From an uncultured Aquimarina sp. (lineage in GTDB: Bacteria > Bacteroidota > Bacteroidia > Flavobacteriales > Flavobacteriaceae): 64,000 nucleotides of DNA. The stretch is from contig CANMFM010000010.1 in NCBI GenBank assembly GCA_947497175.1, positions 62,001 through 126,000 on the forward strand. The letters are read 5' to 3'. Every line of letters starts with the position of its first letter. Within the stretch, counting starts at the first letter, position 1. Below the pieces are notes generated by a model. The model was not told the origin of the DNA, made no database searches, and saw nothing but the letters and a program-made list of their open reading frames with translations. Below, in pieces: positions 15,680 through 27,029 of this stretch. The translations under genes were made by a program, and so were the position numbers.

Positions 15680-16840
15680 CTAGTTTCTGCACTGACCTAA
15701 ATTACGCCATCTAAAGTTACTTTGTAATTCGTATAATGATCCTCTATATGTAACTTTATCTCCAGCACTGTATCTGGTGCTTCTGCTGTATTCGTTAACT
15801 CCGTCACAAATATCTGCTGGTGGAGTAGTGGTATCACATTCTTTAATAAGATTCCATCTAGAGAAATCTCTCTCGTACAATGAACCTTGATATGTAACGC
15901 GATCTCCAACTTCGTATCGTTGACCTCTTACCCATTCTTCAACGCCTTCGCAAGTATCGGTGTCTCCACCGCCACCGCCACCGTCACCGGCTGGGTATAG
16001 TTTATTGGTGCCTGCAATATCTCCTGCAGATAATACACTTCTAAATGGTATACGGCTCCCATCTTTTTCTAACATTACAGGTTGACGATTCTTACTAAAG
16101 GTAAAACTACTGTAAATCATTATAGATTCTACATCAAAAGGACCAGGATTAACCGAATTATTATCTACTCTAAATTGACTGATAGCACCATCTTGAATAT
16201 TTTCGGGGAAAATATCAACAAATTGATCTCTGTCACTTCGGTTTTGTTCGTGTAGATATCCTAAAGTATGTCCGATTTCATGTGTCATTACTCCTGTACC
16301 GGTTCTAACACCCATATTTATTGTTCCTCTTGTGCCCTGAACTCCCAAACTGGCAGAGGCACAATTACAATTTCGCCCACTATTTCTAATGGTTACATAA
16401 TAATTTTCATTAGTCCTTTCTTTAAACTTGATGTTAGTTTTATTAGTCCATTCTTCCATAGATCTAAAAGTAACGTCACGCTGATTGCTAGTAAGACTAC
16501 CGTCTAATACATAAACAATGGTATTGTTAGGCCATTTTCTAACTCCAGAGGCAAGACCAAGTTTGGCGTCAATCTCTCCTGGAACAAAGTTTGGGTCATA
16601 AGGTATTTTTTCATCTTGTAATTGTTCTGGGCTAAATTCTACATCTCCCCATTTAAATATGCCGTTTTCGAGTTCTTCAACCTCTATTAGATGTCCTCTA
16701 AAGTACTTTTCTACGAGCTGTGGAGCTTCTGTAGTTTCTGGAAGAGTTTCTTCAAAGCTTTCATTAGAACAGGAAGCTGCAAAAAGTCCTAAACATAATG
16801 CTGTTACTTTACCTAGGTAAATTAATTTTTTTGTTTTCAT
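15680..16840 (-). CDS. astacin-family (M12A) metalloprotease lipoprotein with two chitin-binding-like modules
   Basis: Exported zinc protease of 386 residues. A lipoprotein signal ends at AASC. The catalytic domain has HEIGHTLGYLHEQNRSDRD near residue 182, the HExxHxxGxxHE zinc signature of astacins, and a Met-turn SIMIYSS near residue 240. A Gly/Asp linker (GGGGGGD) leads to two repeats of about 45 residues (GQRYEVGDRVTYQGSLYE and TRYSAGDKVTYRGSLYE), each with conserved Trp. These look like carbohydrate-binding modules of the CBM5/12 (chitin-binding) type. A role in degrading chitin-associated or other extracellular protein is inferred. The gene stands alone. Confidence 0.92.
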   Translation of the reverse strand: MKTKKLIYLGKVTALCLGLFAASCSNESFEETLPETTEAPQLVEKYFRGHLIEVEELENGIFKWGDVEFSPEQLQDEKIPYDPNFVPGEIDAKLGLASGVRKWPNNTIVYVLDGSLTSNQRDVTFRSMEEWTNKTNIKFKERTNENYYVTIRNSGRNCNCASASLGVQGTRGTINMGVRTGTGVMTHEIGHTLGYLHEQNRSDRDQFVDIFPENIQDGAISQFRVDNNSVNPGPFDVESIMIYSSFTFSKNRQPVMLEKDGSRIPFRSVLSAGDIAGTNKLYPAGDGGGGGGDTDTCEGVEEWVRGQRYEVGDRVTYQGSLYERDFSRWNLIKECDTTTPPADICDGVNEYSRSTRYSAGDKVTYRGSLYELQSNFRWRNLGQCRN

Positions 16841-19284
<2,444 letters not shown>

Positions 19285-19302
19285 CATATAATAAATCTAT
19301 TC

Positions 19303-19340
19303 AAAATCCGCTATATCTATATGTGTAGCGGATTTTTTTT
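19303..19340 (+). terminator. intrinsic terminator of gyrB
   Basis: An 11-bp stem (AAAATCCGCTA with TAGCGGATTTT) followed by a long T-run, 18 bp after the stop. Confidence 0.9.
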
Positions 19341-19370
19341 ATATTGCAACCCCGATAAAACCCAAATCTA

Positions 19371-20372
19371 ATGAAAAAGTTAACAGTATTGTTGGCATTA
19401 ATTTTAGGTCAGATGGCCTCTTCTCAAACCGACATCGATCAAATTCTGGAGATCGGAATTGCTAATGCTCAAAGATTTAGTGCAGATTATTTTGTTCCTG
19501 CTGGTGAGTCTTTAGTGAATAGCATGTCTAATGGATGGTACAGTACTGCAAAGACAAAAAAACTTTGGCACTTTGAAGCTGGTATTGTTGGTAACCTTTC
19601 TTTTGTAAGAGAAGAAAAGCAATCTTTTATTCTCAATACTGCAGACTATATTAACATTACATTCAGGAATGGGCAAACCAGTCAAGAGGTAACCAATGCA
19701 TTTGGTGTTAATCAAGGCGATGTAGCAGTGATTATTAACGAAGGTGACCCTGATGAATTAGAGGTGGTTTTACCCGACGGCATAGGAAGTGCGCCGATTA
19801 ACTCTATCCCTGCAGGGTTTTTACAAGGATCTTTGGGGTTGATAAAAAGTACCGAAATCAAAGTGCGTTTTCTACCCAGAATTAAAGCTGTAGAAGATGC
19901 AGAAATACAATTGTACGGAGTCGCTTTTCAACACGAATTTACAGACTGGGTTTTTCCTTTAAAAAGATGGCCCGTGAAATTGGCTGGATTAATAGGGTAT
20001 ACTAACGTAAAAGGGTTTTATGATATAAACACCAGTAGCGGTGTACCGGGTGTTGCTCAAGAAGTTAGACTCAATTCTAATTCTTGGTTGATTACCAGTA
20101 TTGTATCTACAAAATTACCCAAACTAAATTTTTATGGAGGTTTAGGGTATTATTTTGGCTCAAGCGATGCCGATGTGCTGGGAGTATATCAAATTCAGAA
20201 TGGCCCCTTTGCTTCAGAGGTTATCACTGATCCTATTAGCGTAAAAAACAAAACTATAGGAGTTAAAGCGACCATTGGCGCCAGAGTGAAGTTTGGTGTT
20301 TTTAATGCGAATCTAGACTATACCCTTCAGAATTATAATAACCTATCTCTTGGACTTGCTTTTGGATGGTAA
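19371..20372 (+). CDS. putative outer-membrane beta-barrel protein (DUF6588-like)
   Basis: A 333-residue protein with a Sec signal peptide (KKLTVLLALILGQMASSQ). The body alternates polar and hydrophobic residues as in outer-membrane beta barrels, with segments such as FSADYFVPAGESLVNSMSNGW and a C-terminal strand ending in GLAFGW (aromatic last residue, as required for BAM insertion). It resembles the DUF6588 family of Bacteroidota, though I am not certain. It lies alone between gyrB and mdh. No function is known. Confidence 0.75.
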   Translation: MKKLTVLLALILGQMASSQTDIDQILEIGIANAQRFSADYFVPAGESLVNSMSNGWYSTAKTKKLWHFEAGIVGNLSFVREEKQSFILNTADYINITFRNGQTSQEVTNAFGVNQGDVAVIINEGDPDELEVVLPDGIGSAPINSIPAGFLQGSLGLIKSTEIKVRFLPRIKAVEDAEIQLYGVAFQHEFTDWVFPLKRWPVKLAGLIGYTNVKGFYDINTSSGVPGVAQEVRLNSNSWLITSIVSTKLPKLNFYGGLGYYFGSSDADVLGVYQIQNGPFASEVITDPISVKNKTIGVKATIGARVKFGVFNANLDYTLQNYNNLSLGLAFGW

Positions 20373-20480
20373 TTTAGCGTGTATTTGTGAATTAATTCGT
20401 TAAAGAATTTGTATTTTCGCGCAAGTATTGAAATTTTTTAATACAACGAATTAATATTAACTTAAAATATACACAACATA

Positions 20481-21407
20481 ATGAAAATTACAGTAGTAGG
20501 AGCTGGTGCAGTAGGTGCAAGTTGCGCCGAATACATCGCAATTAAGGATTTTGCTTCAGAAGTAGTATTGTTAGATATCAAAGAAGGGTATGCAGAAGGT
20601 AAAGCAATGGACCTTATGCAAACGGCTTCTCTTAATGGTTTTGACACAAAAATAACAGGAACTACAGGAGATTATTCTAAAACTGCAGGAAGTGATATCG
20701 CTGTAATTACTTCAGGAATCCCGCGTAAACCAGGAATGACTCGTGAAGAGTTGATTGGGATCAACGCTGGAATTGTTAAAACGGTATCTTCTAGTTTAAT
20801 CGAGCATTCTCCAAATGCAATTATTATTGTAGTAAGTAACCCTATGGATACAATGACCTATTTGGTTCATAAGACTACAGATCTTCCAAAGAATAGAATC
20901 ATCGGTATGGGAGGTGCATTGGATAGTGCACGTTTCAAATATAGATTGGCTGAAGCATTAGGAGCTCCTATTTCTGATGTTGACGGAATGGTAATTGGAG
21001 GTCATAGTGATAAAGGAATGGTGCCTTTAACCAGATTAGCAACTAGAAATAGTGTGCCTGTTTCAGAATTTATTTCTGATGACAGATTAGAGCAAGTAGC
21101 TGCAGATACTAAGGTGGGAGGGGCTACACTAACTAAATTATTAGGAACATCGGCATGGTATGCTCCAGGAGCGGCTGTTTCTGGATTGGTGCAGGCTATA
21201 GCTTGTGATCAAAAGAAAATTTTCCCCTGTTCTACATTACTAGAAGGCGAGTATGGTTTACACGATCTTTGTATTGGAACACCAGTAGTATTAGGAAGAA
21301 ATGGAATCGAAAAAGTCGTAGAAATCGAACTTAGTGATGCCGAAAAAGCTAAATTAGCTGAGAGTGCAGAAGGTGTTAAGAAAACCAATGGGTTATTAGA
21401 GTTTTAG
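20481..21407 (+). CDS. mdh: malate dehydrogenase
   Basis: NAD-dependent malate/oxaloacetate oxidoreductase of the citric acid cycle, of the LDH-like MDH group (308 residues). The Rossmann motif VGAGAVGAS is at residues 5-13. The substrate loop SGIPRKPGMTREEL carries the Arg residues typical of malate rather than lactate specificity. SNPMDTMTY is followed by the catalytic His in GGHSDKGMVPL near residue 173. It is monocistronic and followed by a strong terminator. Confidence 0.96.
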   Translation: MKITVVGAGAVGASCAEYIAIKDFASEVVLLDIKEGYAEGKAMDLMQTASLNGFDTKITGTTGDYSKTAGSDIAVITSGIPRKPGMTREELIGINAGIVKTVSSSLIEHSPNAIIIVVSNPMDTMTYLVHKTTDLPKNRIIGMGGALDSARFKYRLAEALGAPISDVDGMVIGGHSDKGMVPLTRLATRNSVPVSEFISDDRLEQVAADTKVGGATLTKLLGTSAWYAPGAAVSGLVQAIACDQKKIFPCSTLLEGEYGLHDLCIGTPVVLGRNGIEKVVEIELSDAEKAKLAESAEGVKKTNGLLEF

Positions 21408-21436
21408 TACGCTTTTAATTCAATCTATAATTTATT

Positions 21437-21465
21437 ATAAAAGCTGCAACACTGCAGCTTTTATT
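21437..21465. terminator. intrinsic terminator of mdh
   Basis: A 12-bp perfect stem (ATAAAAGCTGCA with TGCAGCTTTTAT) and a 4-nt loop, 30 bp after the mdh stop. Confidence 0.85.
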
Positions 21466-21583
21466 GTTATATACAATTTGTTTATAGTTTTTGAGTTATT
21501 ATTCTTTTTTAAGGATTTGTGATGTTCCAAAAATTACAGAACATATTTACTTGAAGACTTTAGAAATGAAGTTTTAATTTTTT

Positions 21584-21591
21584 TATATTTG
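21584..21591 (+). promoter_or_regulatory. -7 promoter box of the gene at 21596
   Basis: TATATTTG ends exactly 4 nt before the ATG at 21596, which implies a leaderless or almost leaderless transcript. Confidence 0.6.
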
Positions 21592-21595
21592 CCGC

Positions 21596-22213
21596 ATGAA
21601 GAAAAAATGGTACTTCGGGATATTAATGACTGCACTTGCAGTACTTGTTGTTATTCAACAACAAACTGTAGTGCCTAATCAAGAGATTGTATTAGAGTTT
21701 GTTAATATAGAGATCACTTCTAAAGAAGCCCAGAATGCTATTGCAAACGTAAAAAAACAATTGCAATCTATAGGGGTAAAAAATACCATAGTATCAAAAG
21801 AGTTAGAAAATGGCACCCTCAAAATTGCCTATTATAGTGACGAAGATGTAGAATTTATAAAAAGAACACTTTCTGAAGCACAAAATATAGCACTTGATCA
21901 CGTTTTTTACGATCAAACTGAAAAAGATAGTCAATTTCCTCTACCTAAAAATTCTAAAGACTATAACCTGGATGTTTATAAAATCCAGGAAAGTACAGAT
22001 ATTGATTCTGATTATAATGGTTTGTATGTTTTAGAACTAAAACATGAACAAGATGCAGATTCTAGTACTAATTTGTATAGTTTAATTACCAAAACTGATG
22101 ATAACTTAGATCGGCTTGTAAAAGTAGCTCAAAAATTAAATTCAACTATTGTAATTGCAATAGATACTATATCACATACGATCCCAGAAGTGAGAGCTGG
22201 ACCAATTTCTTAG
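21596..22213 (+). CDS. hypothetical protein with N-terminal membrane anchor
   Basis: A 205-residue protein, not recognised. The N-terminus (KKKWYFGILMTALAVLVVIQQ) is a signal anchor or signal peptide. The rest has a repeated alpha/beta character: ANVKKQLQSIGVKNTIV followed by GTLKIAYYSDEDVEFIKRTL, and a similar half later. The upstream -7 box fixes the start. It lies 203 bp before secDF on the same strand, so it may be co-expressed with the translocase, but no link is shown. Confidence 0.75.
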   Translation: MKKKWYFGILMTALAVLVVIQQQTVVPNQEIVLEFVNIEITSKEAQNAIANVKKQLQSIGVKNTIVSKELENGTLKIAYYSDEDVEFIKRTLSEAQNIALDHVFYDQTEKDSQFPLPKNSKDYNLDVYKIQESTDIDSDYNGLYVLELKHEQDADSSTNLYSLITKTDDNLDRLVKVAQKLNSTIVIAIDTISHTIPEVRAGPIS

Positions 22214-22416
22214 TTGGAATTCAGAGCTTTTACAAATTCCTAAAAACCAATTTTTTTAAAAAGCTATAAAAGGAGAGTGAAACTGCTCTTGAAAGCTCTT
22301 CTAGCCTTTTAAAATTATCGTGTATCCGTAGTTTGATATAAAATATTACCATAAATTTTTTACTAATTAATAATCATTGTCAAACCTTAAGTGAGTTTGG
22401 CTTAAACAAATAAATA

Positions 22417-25400
22417 ATGCAAAATAAAGGACTTGTTAGGGTATTTGCGATTTTGTTCGGATTGGTATGTGTATACCAATTGTCTTATACGTATTTAACC
22501 TACACAAAAGAAAAAGAGGCAGAAGCCTATGCAGAGCAAAAGTACCCTGAAACTCTAGACAATTATTCAAAGTTTAGAGAAACAGCAGAAAGAGCATACT
22601 TAGATTCTATCGGTAAAGAAGAAATTTTTGCTGGTATTACCTATAACTTTGCTAAAAATAAAGAACTTAATAAAGGTCTTGACCTTAAGGGGGGGATCAA
22701 TGTAATTCTTCAAATCTCAGTTAAGGATATATTAAAAGGACTTTCTAATAATTCTAAAGATCCGTCTTTTAATCAGGCGTTGCTTGCTACAGATGAAGTA
22801 CAAAAGAATAGCCAGAATACTTATATAGAGGATTTCTTTACAGAGTTTGAAAAAATTTCGGATGCAAAATTAGCTTCACCAGATATTTTTGCAAATAAGA
22901 CGCTCAGTGATGATATCACTTATGATATGACTAACGATTTAGTGAGACCGGTACTAAGAAGAAAAATCGACGAATCGGTAACTTCAGCTTTTGAAGTATT
23001 ACGTAAGCGTATTGATAAATTTGGGGTGACGCAACCCAATATTCAACGTTTAGGAGAATCTGGGCGTATTTTGGTTGAATTACCAGGAGCAAAAGATGTA
23101 GAAAGAGTAAAAAGTTTGCTACAAAGTACTGCACAGTTAGAATTTTGGGATGTATACAAGGCAGAAGAAATCTTTCCGTTCTTATTTACAGCAAATAACC
23201 TTTTAAAAGAACAAATTGATACTGTTGAAAAAGTTAAAGAGGAAGTTAAAGAAGGAGAAGAAAGCGAAGTAGTCATTGATTCGACGCAGATAGATACTAC
23301 CAAATCAGATGCTGATGCTGCCATCGAAGACTTATTAGAAGATGCAGAAGATTCTACAGATATTGAAGCTCAGGTTAATCCTTTATTAGATCTAATTGCC
23401 GGTCAAGGCGGTCAGGGTGGTCCAGTTGTCGTATCTGTTTTGAAGAAGGATGCTGATCAGTTTATGGCATATCTAAATGATCCAAAAGTTAGGGCATTAT
23501 TGCCTGTAGAACAACGTTATGTGAAATTTGCCTGGGGTAAACCAGAAAAGGACTCAGAAGTTCTTGATCTTTATGCAATTAAAGGAAATAGAGATAATGA
23601 GCCAGAGCTAAGCGGTGGTGTTATTACCGATGCAAGACAAGAATATAACCAGTTAGGAAAAGTAACTGTTACTATGCAAATGGATGGTAAAGGGGCTAAG
23701 AAATGGGAAGAAATGACCGGTCGTGCATTTAGCCAAAGAAGCCAGATTGCTGTTGTTCTTGATGATGTTGTGTATTCTGCACCAGGAGTTACTACAGGAG
23801 CTATCAGCGGAGGTAGAAGTGAGATTACTGGAGATTTCTCTGTAGAAGAAGGTCAGGATTTGGCCAACGTATTAAGAGCGGGTAAATTACCGGCTTCAGC
23901 AGATATTATTCAAAGTGAGGTTGTTGGACCTTCTCTTGGTCAAGAAGCAATCGATAGTGGTATCATGTCTTTTGCAATTGCATTGGTATTAATCCTGATC
24001 TGGATGATATTTTATTATGGCAAAGCTGGAGCATTTGCCGATGTTGCATTGGTTGTTAATATTCTGTTTATATTTGGAGTTTTAGCAGGTTTAAAAGCCG
24101 TGTTAACACTTCCTGGTATTGCGGGTATTGTACTAACGATTGGTATGTCTGTAGATGCCAACGTGTTAATATTTGAAAGAATTCGGGAAGAACTTGCTAA
24201 AGGAAAATCTCAGGCCGATGCCATTAAAGATGGATTTAGTAATGCATTATCTTCGATATTAGATGCAAACATTACAACAGGACTTACAGGTTTGATCTTA
24301 TTAGTTATAGGTACAGGACCAATTAAAGGTTTTGCAACTACCTTATTAATCGGTATTCTGACGTCTTTATTTACTGCAATCTTTATTACCAGATTATTCA
24401 TTGATGGATACGGTAAAAATGGTAAAGAACTGGCTTTTTCTACTGGCGCAACAAAGAACTTGTTTAAAAATGTCAATATTGATTTCTTGAAGAAGCGTAA
24501 AATCGCTTACGTTATTTCTGGTGTTATAATTTTAGCGGGTGTTGGTTCTTTATTTACCAATAACTTAGATTACGGAGTAGATTTTGTTGGAGGTAGAACA
24601 TACACAGTTCGTTTTGCAAAGGATGTTGTCCCTACAACTGTTGAGAAAGATCTGGTTGCAGTATTTGAAAGTGCTCAGGCAAAAACTCTAGGAGCAAATA
24701 ACCAGTTAAAAATTACCACAAAATATAAGGTAAATGAAACGGGTGAAGCTGTGGATACAGAGATTTCGAATAAATTATTTGAAGCCCTGAAACCTTACTT
24801 AACTGATGGATTAACCTACGATGAGTTTGCAAATGGCGATGAAGATAAGCAAGTTGGTATCATGTCATCTATGAAAGTCGGACCTACCATTGCAGATGAT
24901 ATTAAGCAAGCTGCTTTTTGGTCTGTATTAGGATCGTTAATTGTAGTATTCTTATATATCTTATTCCGATTTAGAAGATGGCAGTTTAGTTTAGGAGCGG
25001 TTGCCGCTGTATTCCATGATGTACTTGTGGTGCTTGGAGTATTTTCATTAACATGGAAATTTATGCCGTTCAATATGGAAATTGATCAAGCATTTATTGC
25101 GGCGATACTTACAGTGATTGGTTACTCTCTGAATGATACGGTGGTTGTATTTGATAGAATTCGTGAATTCTTCAAAGAACATACAACATGGCCGTTAGCA
25201 CAAAATGTAAATGGAGCTTTGAATAGTACTTTAAGTCGTACATTAAATACATCTTTAACTACCTTATTAGTACTTGTAGCTATATTTATATTTGCAGTAC
25301 CCTTAAGAGGATTTATGTTCTCGTTAATTATTGGTGTACTCGTAGGTACGTACTCATCATTATTTATTGCAACTCCAATAATGCATGATACAGTGAGCAA

Positions 25401-25446
25401 AGTTGGTTTAAAAATCAAAGAGAAAAATACTGAAGAGAAAAAGTAG
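22417..25446 (+). CDS. secDF: fused protein translocase subunit SecDF
   Basis: RND-type export factor that pulls proteins across the inner membrane using the proton gradient. SecD and SecF are fused in one chain of 1009 residues. The SecD part starts with a transmembrane helix, then GLDLKGGINV and the P1 domain, and ends in a six-helix block with VLTIGMSVDANVLIFERIREEL. The SecF part begins near residue 690 with DYGVDFVGGRTYTV and has VIGYSLNDTVVVFDRIREFF. An insert of about 90 residues rich in Glu and Asp with a GQGGQGG linker lies in the first periplasmic domain. It is monocistronic. Confidence 0.95.
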   Translation: MQNKGLVRVFAILFGLVCVYQLSYTYLTYTKEKEAEAYAEQKYPETLDNYSKFRETAERAYLDSIGKEEIFAGITYNFAKNKELNKGLDLKGGINVILQISVKDILKGLSNNSKDPSFNQALLATDEVQKNSQNTYIEDFFTEFEKISDAKLASPDIFANKTLSDDITYDMTNDLVRPVLRRKIDESVTSAFEVLRKRIDKFGVTQPNIQRLGESGRILVELPGAKDVERVKSLLQSTAQLEFWDVYKAEEIFPFLFTANNLLKEQIDTVEKVKEEVKEGEESEVVIDSTQIDTTKSDADAAIEDLLEDAEDSTDIEAQVNPLLDLIAGQGGQGGPVVVSVLKKDADQFMAYLNDPKVRALLPVEQRYVKFAWGKPEKDSEVLDLYAIKGNRDNEPELSGGVITDARQEYNQLGKVTVTMQMDGKGAKKWEEMTGRAFSQRSQIAVVLDDVVYSAPGVTTGAISGGRSEITGDFSVEEGQDLANVLRAGKLPASADIIQSEVVGPSLGQEAIDSGIMSFAIALVLILIWMIFYYGKAGAFADVALVVNILFIFGVLAGLKAVLTLPGIAGIVLTIGMSVDANVLIFERIREELAKGKSQADAIKDGFSNALSSILDANITTGLTGLILLVIGTGPIKGFATTLLIGILTSLFTAIFITRLFIDGYGKNGKELAFSTGATKNLFKNVNIDFLKKRKIAYVISGVIILAGVGSLFTNNLDYGVDFVGGRTYTVRFAKDVVPTTVEKDLVAVFESAQAKTLGANNQLKITTKYKVNETGEAVDTEISNKLFEALKPYLTDGLTYDEFANGDEDKQVGIMSSMKVGPTIADDIKQAAFWSVLGSLIVVFLYILFRFRRWQFSLGAVAAVFHDVLVVLGVFSLTWKFMPFNMEIDQAFIAAILTVIGYSLNDTVVVFDRIREFFKEHTTWPLAQNVNGALNSTLSRTLNTSLTTLLVLVAIFIFAVPLRGFMFSLIIGVLVGTYSSLFIATPIMHDTVSKVGLKIKEKNTEEKK

Positions 25447-25463
25447 TTTTTTCATATATACTT

Positions 25464-25498
25464 AAAAAAGTCCATCATATTGTGATGGACTTTTTTTT
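25464..25498. terminator. bidirectional terminator between secDF and the DUF1206 gene
   Basis: A perfect 14-bp stem (AAAAAAGTCCATCA and complement) with a 5-nt loop and T-runs on both strands, positioned between convergent genes. Confidence 0.9.
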
Positions 25499-25515
25499 GA
25501 TCGTTATATAAGCTC

Positions 25516-26289
25516 TTAGTCATCATAAGATCTATATTTTGCCATGGCAAACATATAAACTCCGTAACACAAAAGGCCAATTGATACAAGTGCAAATAAC
25601 CATGGGCCAGATGTACTTTGTTCTAAAAATGAGAAGGCTTCTTTGGTTCCTTTTATATCTCCCGATGAAGATAGATCCATACCAGCTTTAATAAAGAAAT
25701 ATGAAATGATACCAACGACAATTCCTCTTGAGACTAATCCGGAATACCCCAGTTTTTTTATAATTCCTCTTTTTTGTGAGTCTGATATAGAGTTTAAATC
25801 AAACTTATTAAGAAAATCTCCTTTTATGGCTTTAATAAATTGATAAATGCTTTTGATTGCTAAACCAAGTCCGATGATAACCAGAAGATACGTTTCGGTT
25901 TGTCCGCCTGCCGGCATACTGTTACCACCACCTTCGTTTTCTCGAAAAATTTCTGTTATTGCGTAAATACCCAAACCCAGATAAACGGCCCCACTAATAA
26001 AAAAACTGATTCTCTTTACAATGCCTTTGGCATCATTGCCAATGCCCTCTGGATCCTGTAAGCTTTGTATAAATCTCCAGAAAGCATAACAAGATAACCC
26101 TAATCCAAGTAATGCTAAAATTATCTTGCCAAACGCTTGATTTTCAAGAAATTCTATAATTTGTAATTTTCCTAATTTTTGACCGCCAAGATCTAGTGCC
26201 GCCATAAGAGCCAAAATTCCTGTAAGGGCATATACAACTCCTTTTGCAGTATATCCGATATGGGCTACTGTTTTTATTTTTTGATCCAT
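25516..26289 (-). CDS. DUF1206 membrane protein
   Basis: A 257-residue integral membrane protein made of three repeats of a two-helix unit, the hallmark of DUF1206. The first repeat has HIGYTAKGVVYALTGILAL, the second KRISFFISGAVYLGLGIYA and the third KKLGYSGLVSRGIVVGIISY. Each unit carries a conserved aromatic and Gly pattern at the helix start. Function is not established for the family. It stands alone, ending at the shared terminator with secDF. Confidence 0.9.
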   Translation of the reverse strand: MDQKIKTVAHIGYTAKGVVYALTGILALMAALDLGGQKLGKLQIIEFLENQAFGKIILALLGLGLSCYAFWRFIQSLQDPEGIGNDAKGIVKRISFFISGAVYLGLGIYAITEIFRENEGGGNSMPAGGQTETYLLVIIGLGLAIKSIYQFIKAIKGDFLNKFDLNSISDSQKRGIIKKLGYSGLVSRGIVVGIISYFFIKAGMDLSSSGDIKGTKEAFSFLEQSTSGPWLFALVSIGLLCYGVYMFAMAKYRSYDD

Positions 26290-26440
26290 TTTATGTTTTT
26301 TTATAATACATGTTTATTAATGAACATACTTAATGGACAAAAGGTACTTATATACGGAGTTGAGCATTAGCTTTTATAATAAATTGTTTTGCTCAAATGA
26401 AATAAAGAATATTTTACGTCTGGGATTACACCTACTGCTT

Positions 26441-26944
26441 TTATTTTGTGAAAGAAATAGAATCTCCGGCTTTTAGATTCCAGGTATTCGACAATCCTGC
26501 ATTAACTTCTAAAACATATTGGGCAGGAGCCTCAGAAGGTAAAGAAGATTCATTAAATGGTTGTGCGTTTTTTTGGATGCTAACGACCTTGTTTTTAGAA
26601 TCGATAAATATAATATCTAATGCAAACTCTGTGTTTTTCATATAAAAAGAGCGTGGAGCTTCTTCAGAAAATATAAATAGCATTCCTTGATTATTTTGCA
26701 TTGATTTGCGATACATCAGGCCTGTTTGGATTTGATAGTCATCATCAGCAATCTCGATATCTAACGTAGCAATTGTACTTGGTATGGTGTCTTTCGTATC
26801 AAATAATGTAAGTTCTCCTTCTTTAGTGAAAGTTACTTCTTTTACAAGGTTTTTAGTGTTTTTAGAATCTGTTTTGCAAGAAAGTATACTTAGTACTGCA
26901 CACACTATAACCAGAATTGTTATTTTTTTTTTCATGAGTTTCAT
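26441..26944 (-). CDS. DUF192 family lipoprotein
   Basis: A 167-residue exported protein with lipobox SILSC. The DUF192 domain follows: IADDDYQIQTGLMYRKSM, QGMLFIFSEEAPRSFYMKNTEFALDIIFID and YVLEVNAG. These are the conserved blocks of this small all-beta family found in bacteria and archaea, whose role is unknown. Starts at 26944 and 26935 are both ATG; the shorter one removes three residues before the same signal. It is downstream of the creD operon terminator. Confidence 0.87.
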   Translation of the reverse strand: MKLMKKKITILVIVCAVLSILSCKTDSKNTKNLVKEVTFTKEGELTLFDTKDTIPSTIATLDIEIADDDYQIQTGLMYRKSMQNNQGMLFIFSEEAPRSFYMKNTEFALDIIFIDSKNKVVSIQKNAQPFNESSLPSEAPAQYVLEVNAGLSNTWNLKAGDSISFTK

Positions 26945-26967
26945 TTTTTTTGAAGAACTAAAAGTAT

Positions 26968-27010
26968 TGAAAAAAGCTACACTTCAAAAGTTTGAAGCAT
27001 AGCTTTTCTT
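26968..27010 (-). terminator. terminator of the creD cluster
   Basis: On the minus strand a nested stem (AAAAGCTA...TAGCTTTTTT enclosing CTTCAAA/TTTGAAG-type arms) with a T-run lies 20 bp past the creD stop. Confidence 0.75.
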
Positions 27011-27029
27011 ATTTTGTTGTAGATGGTTA

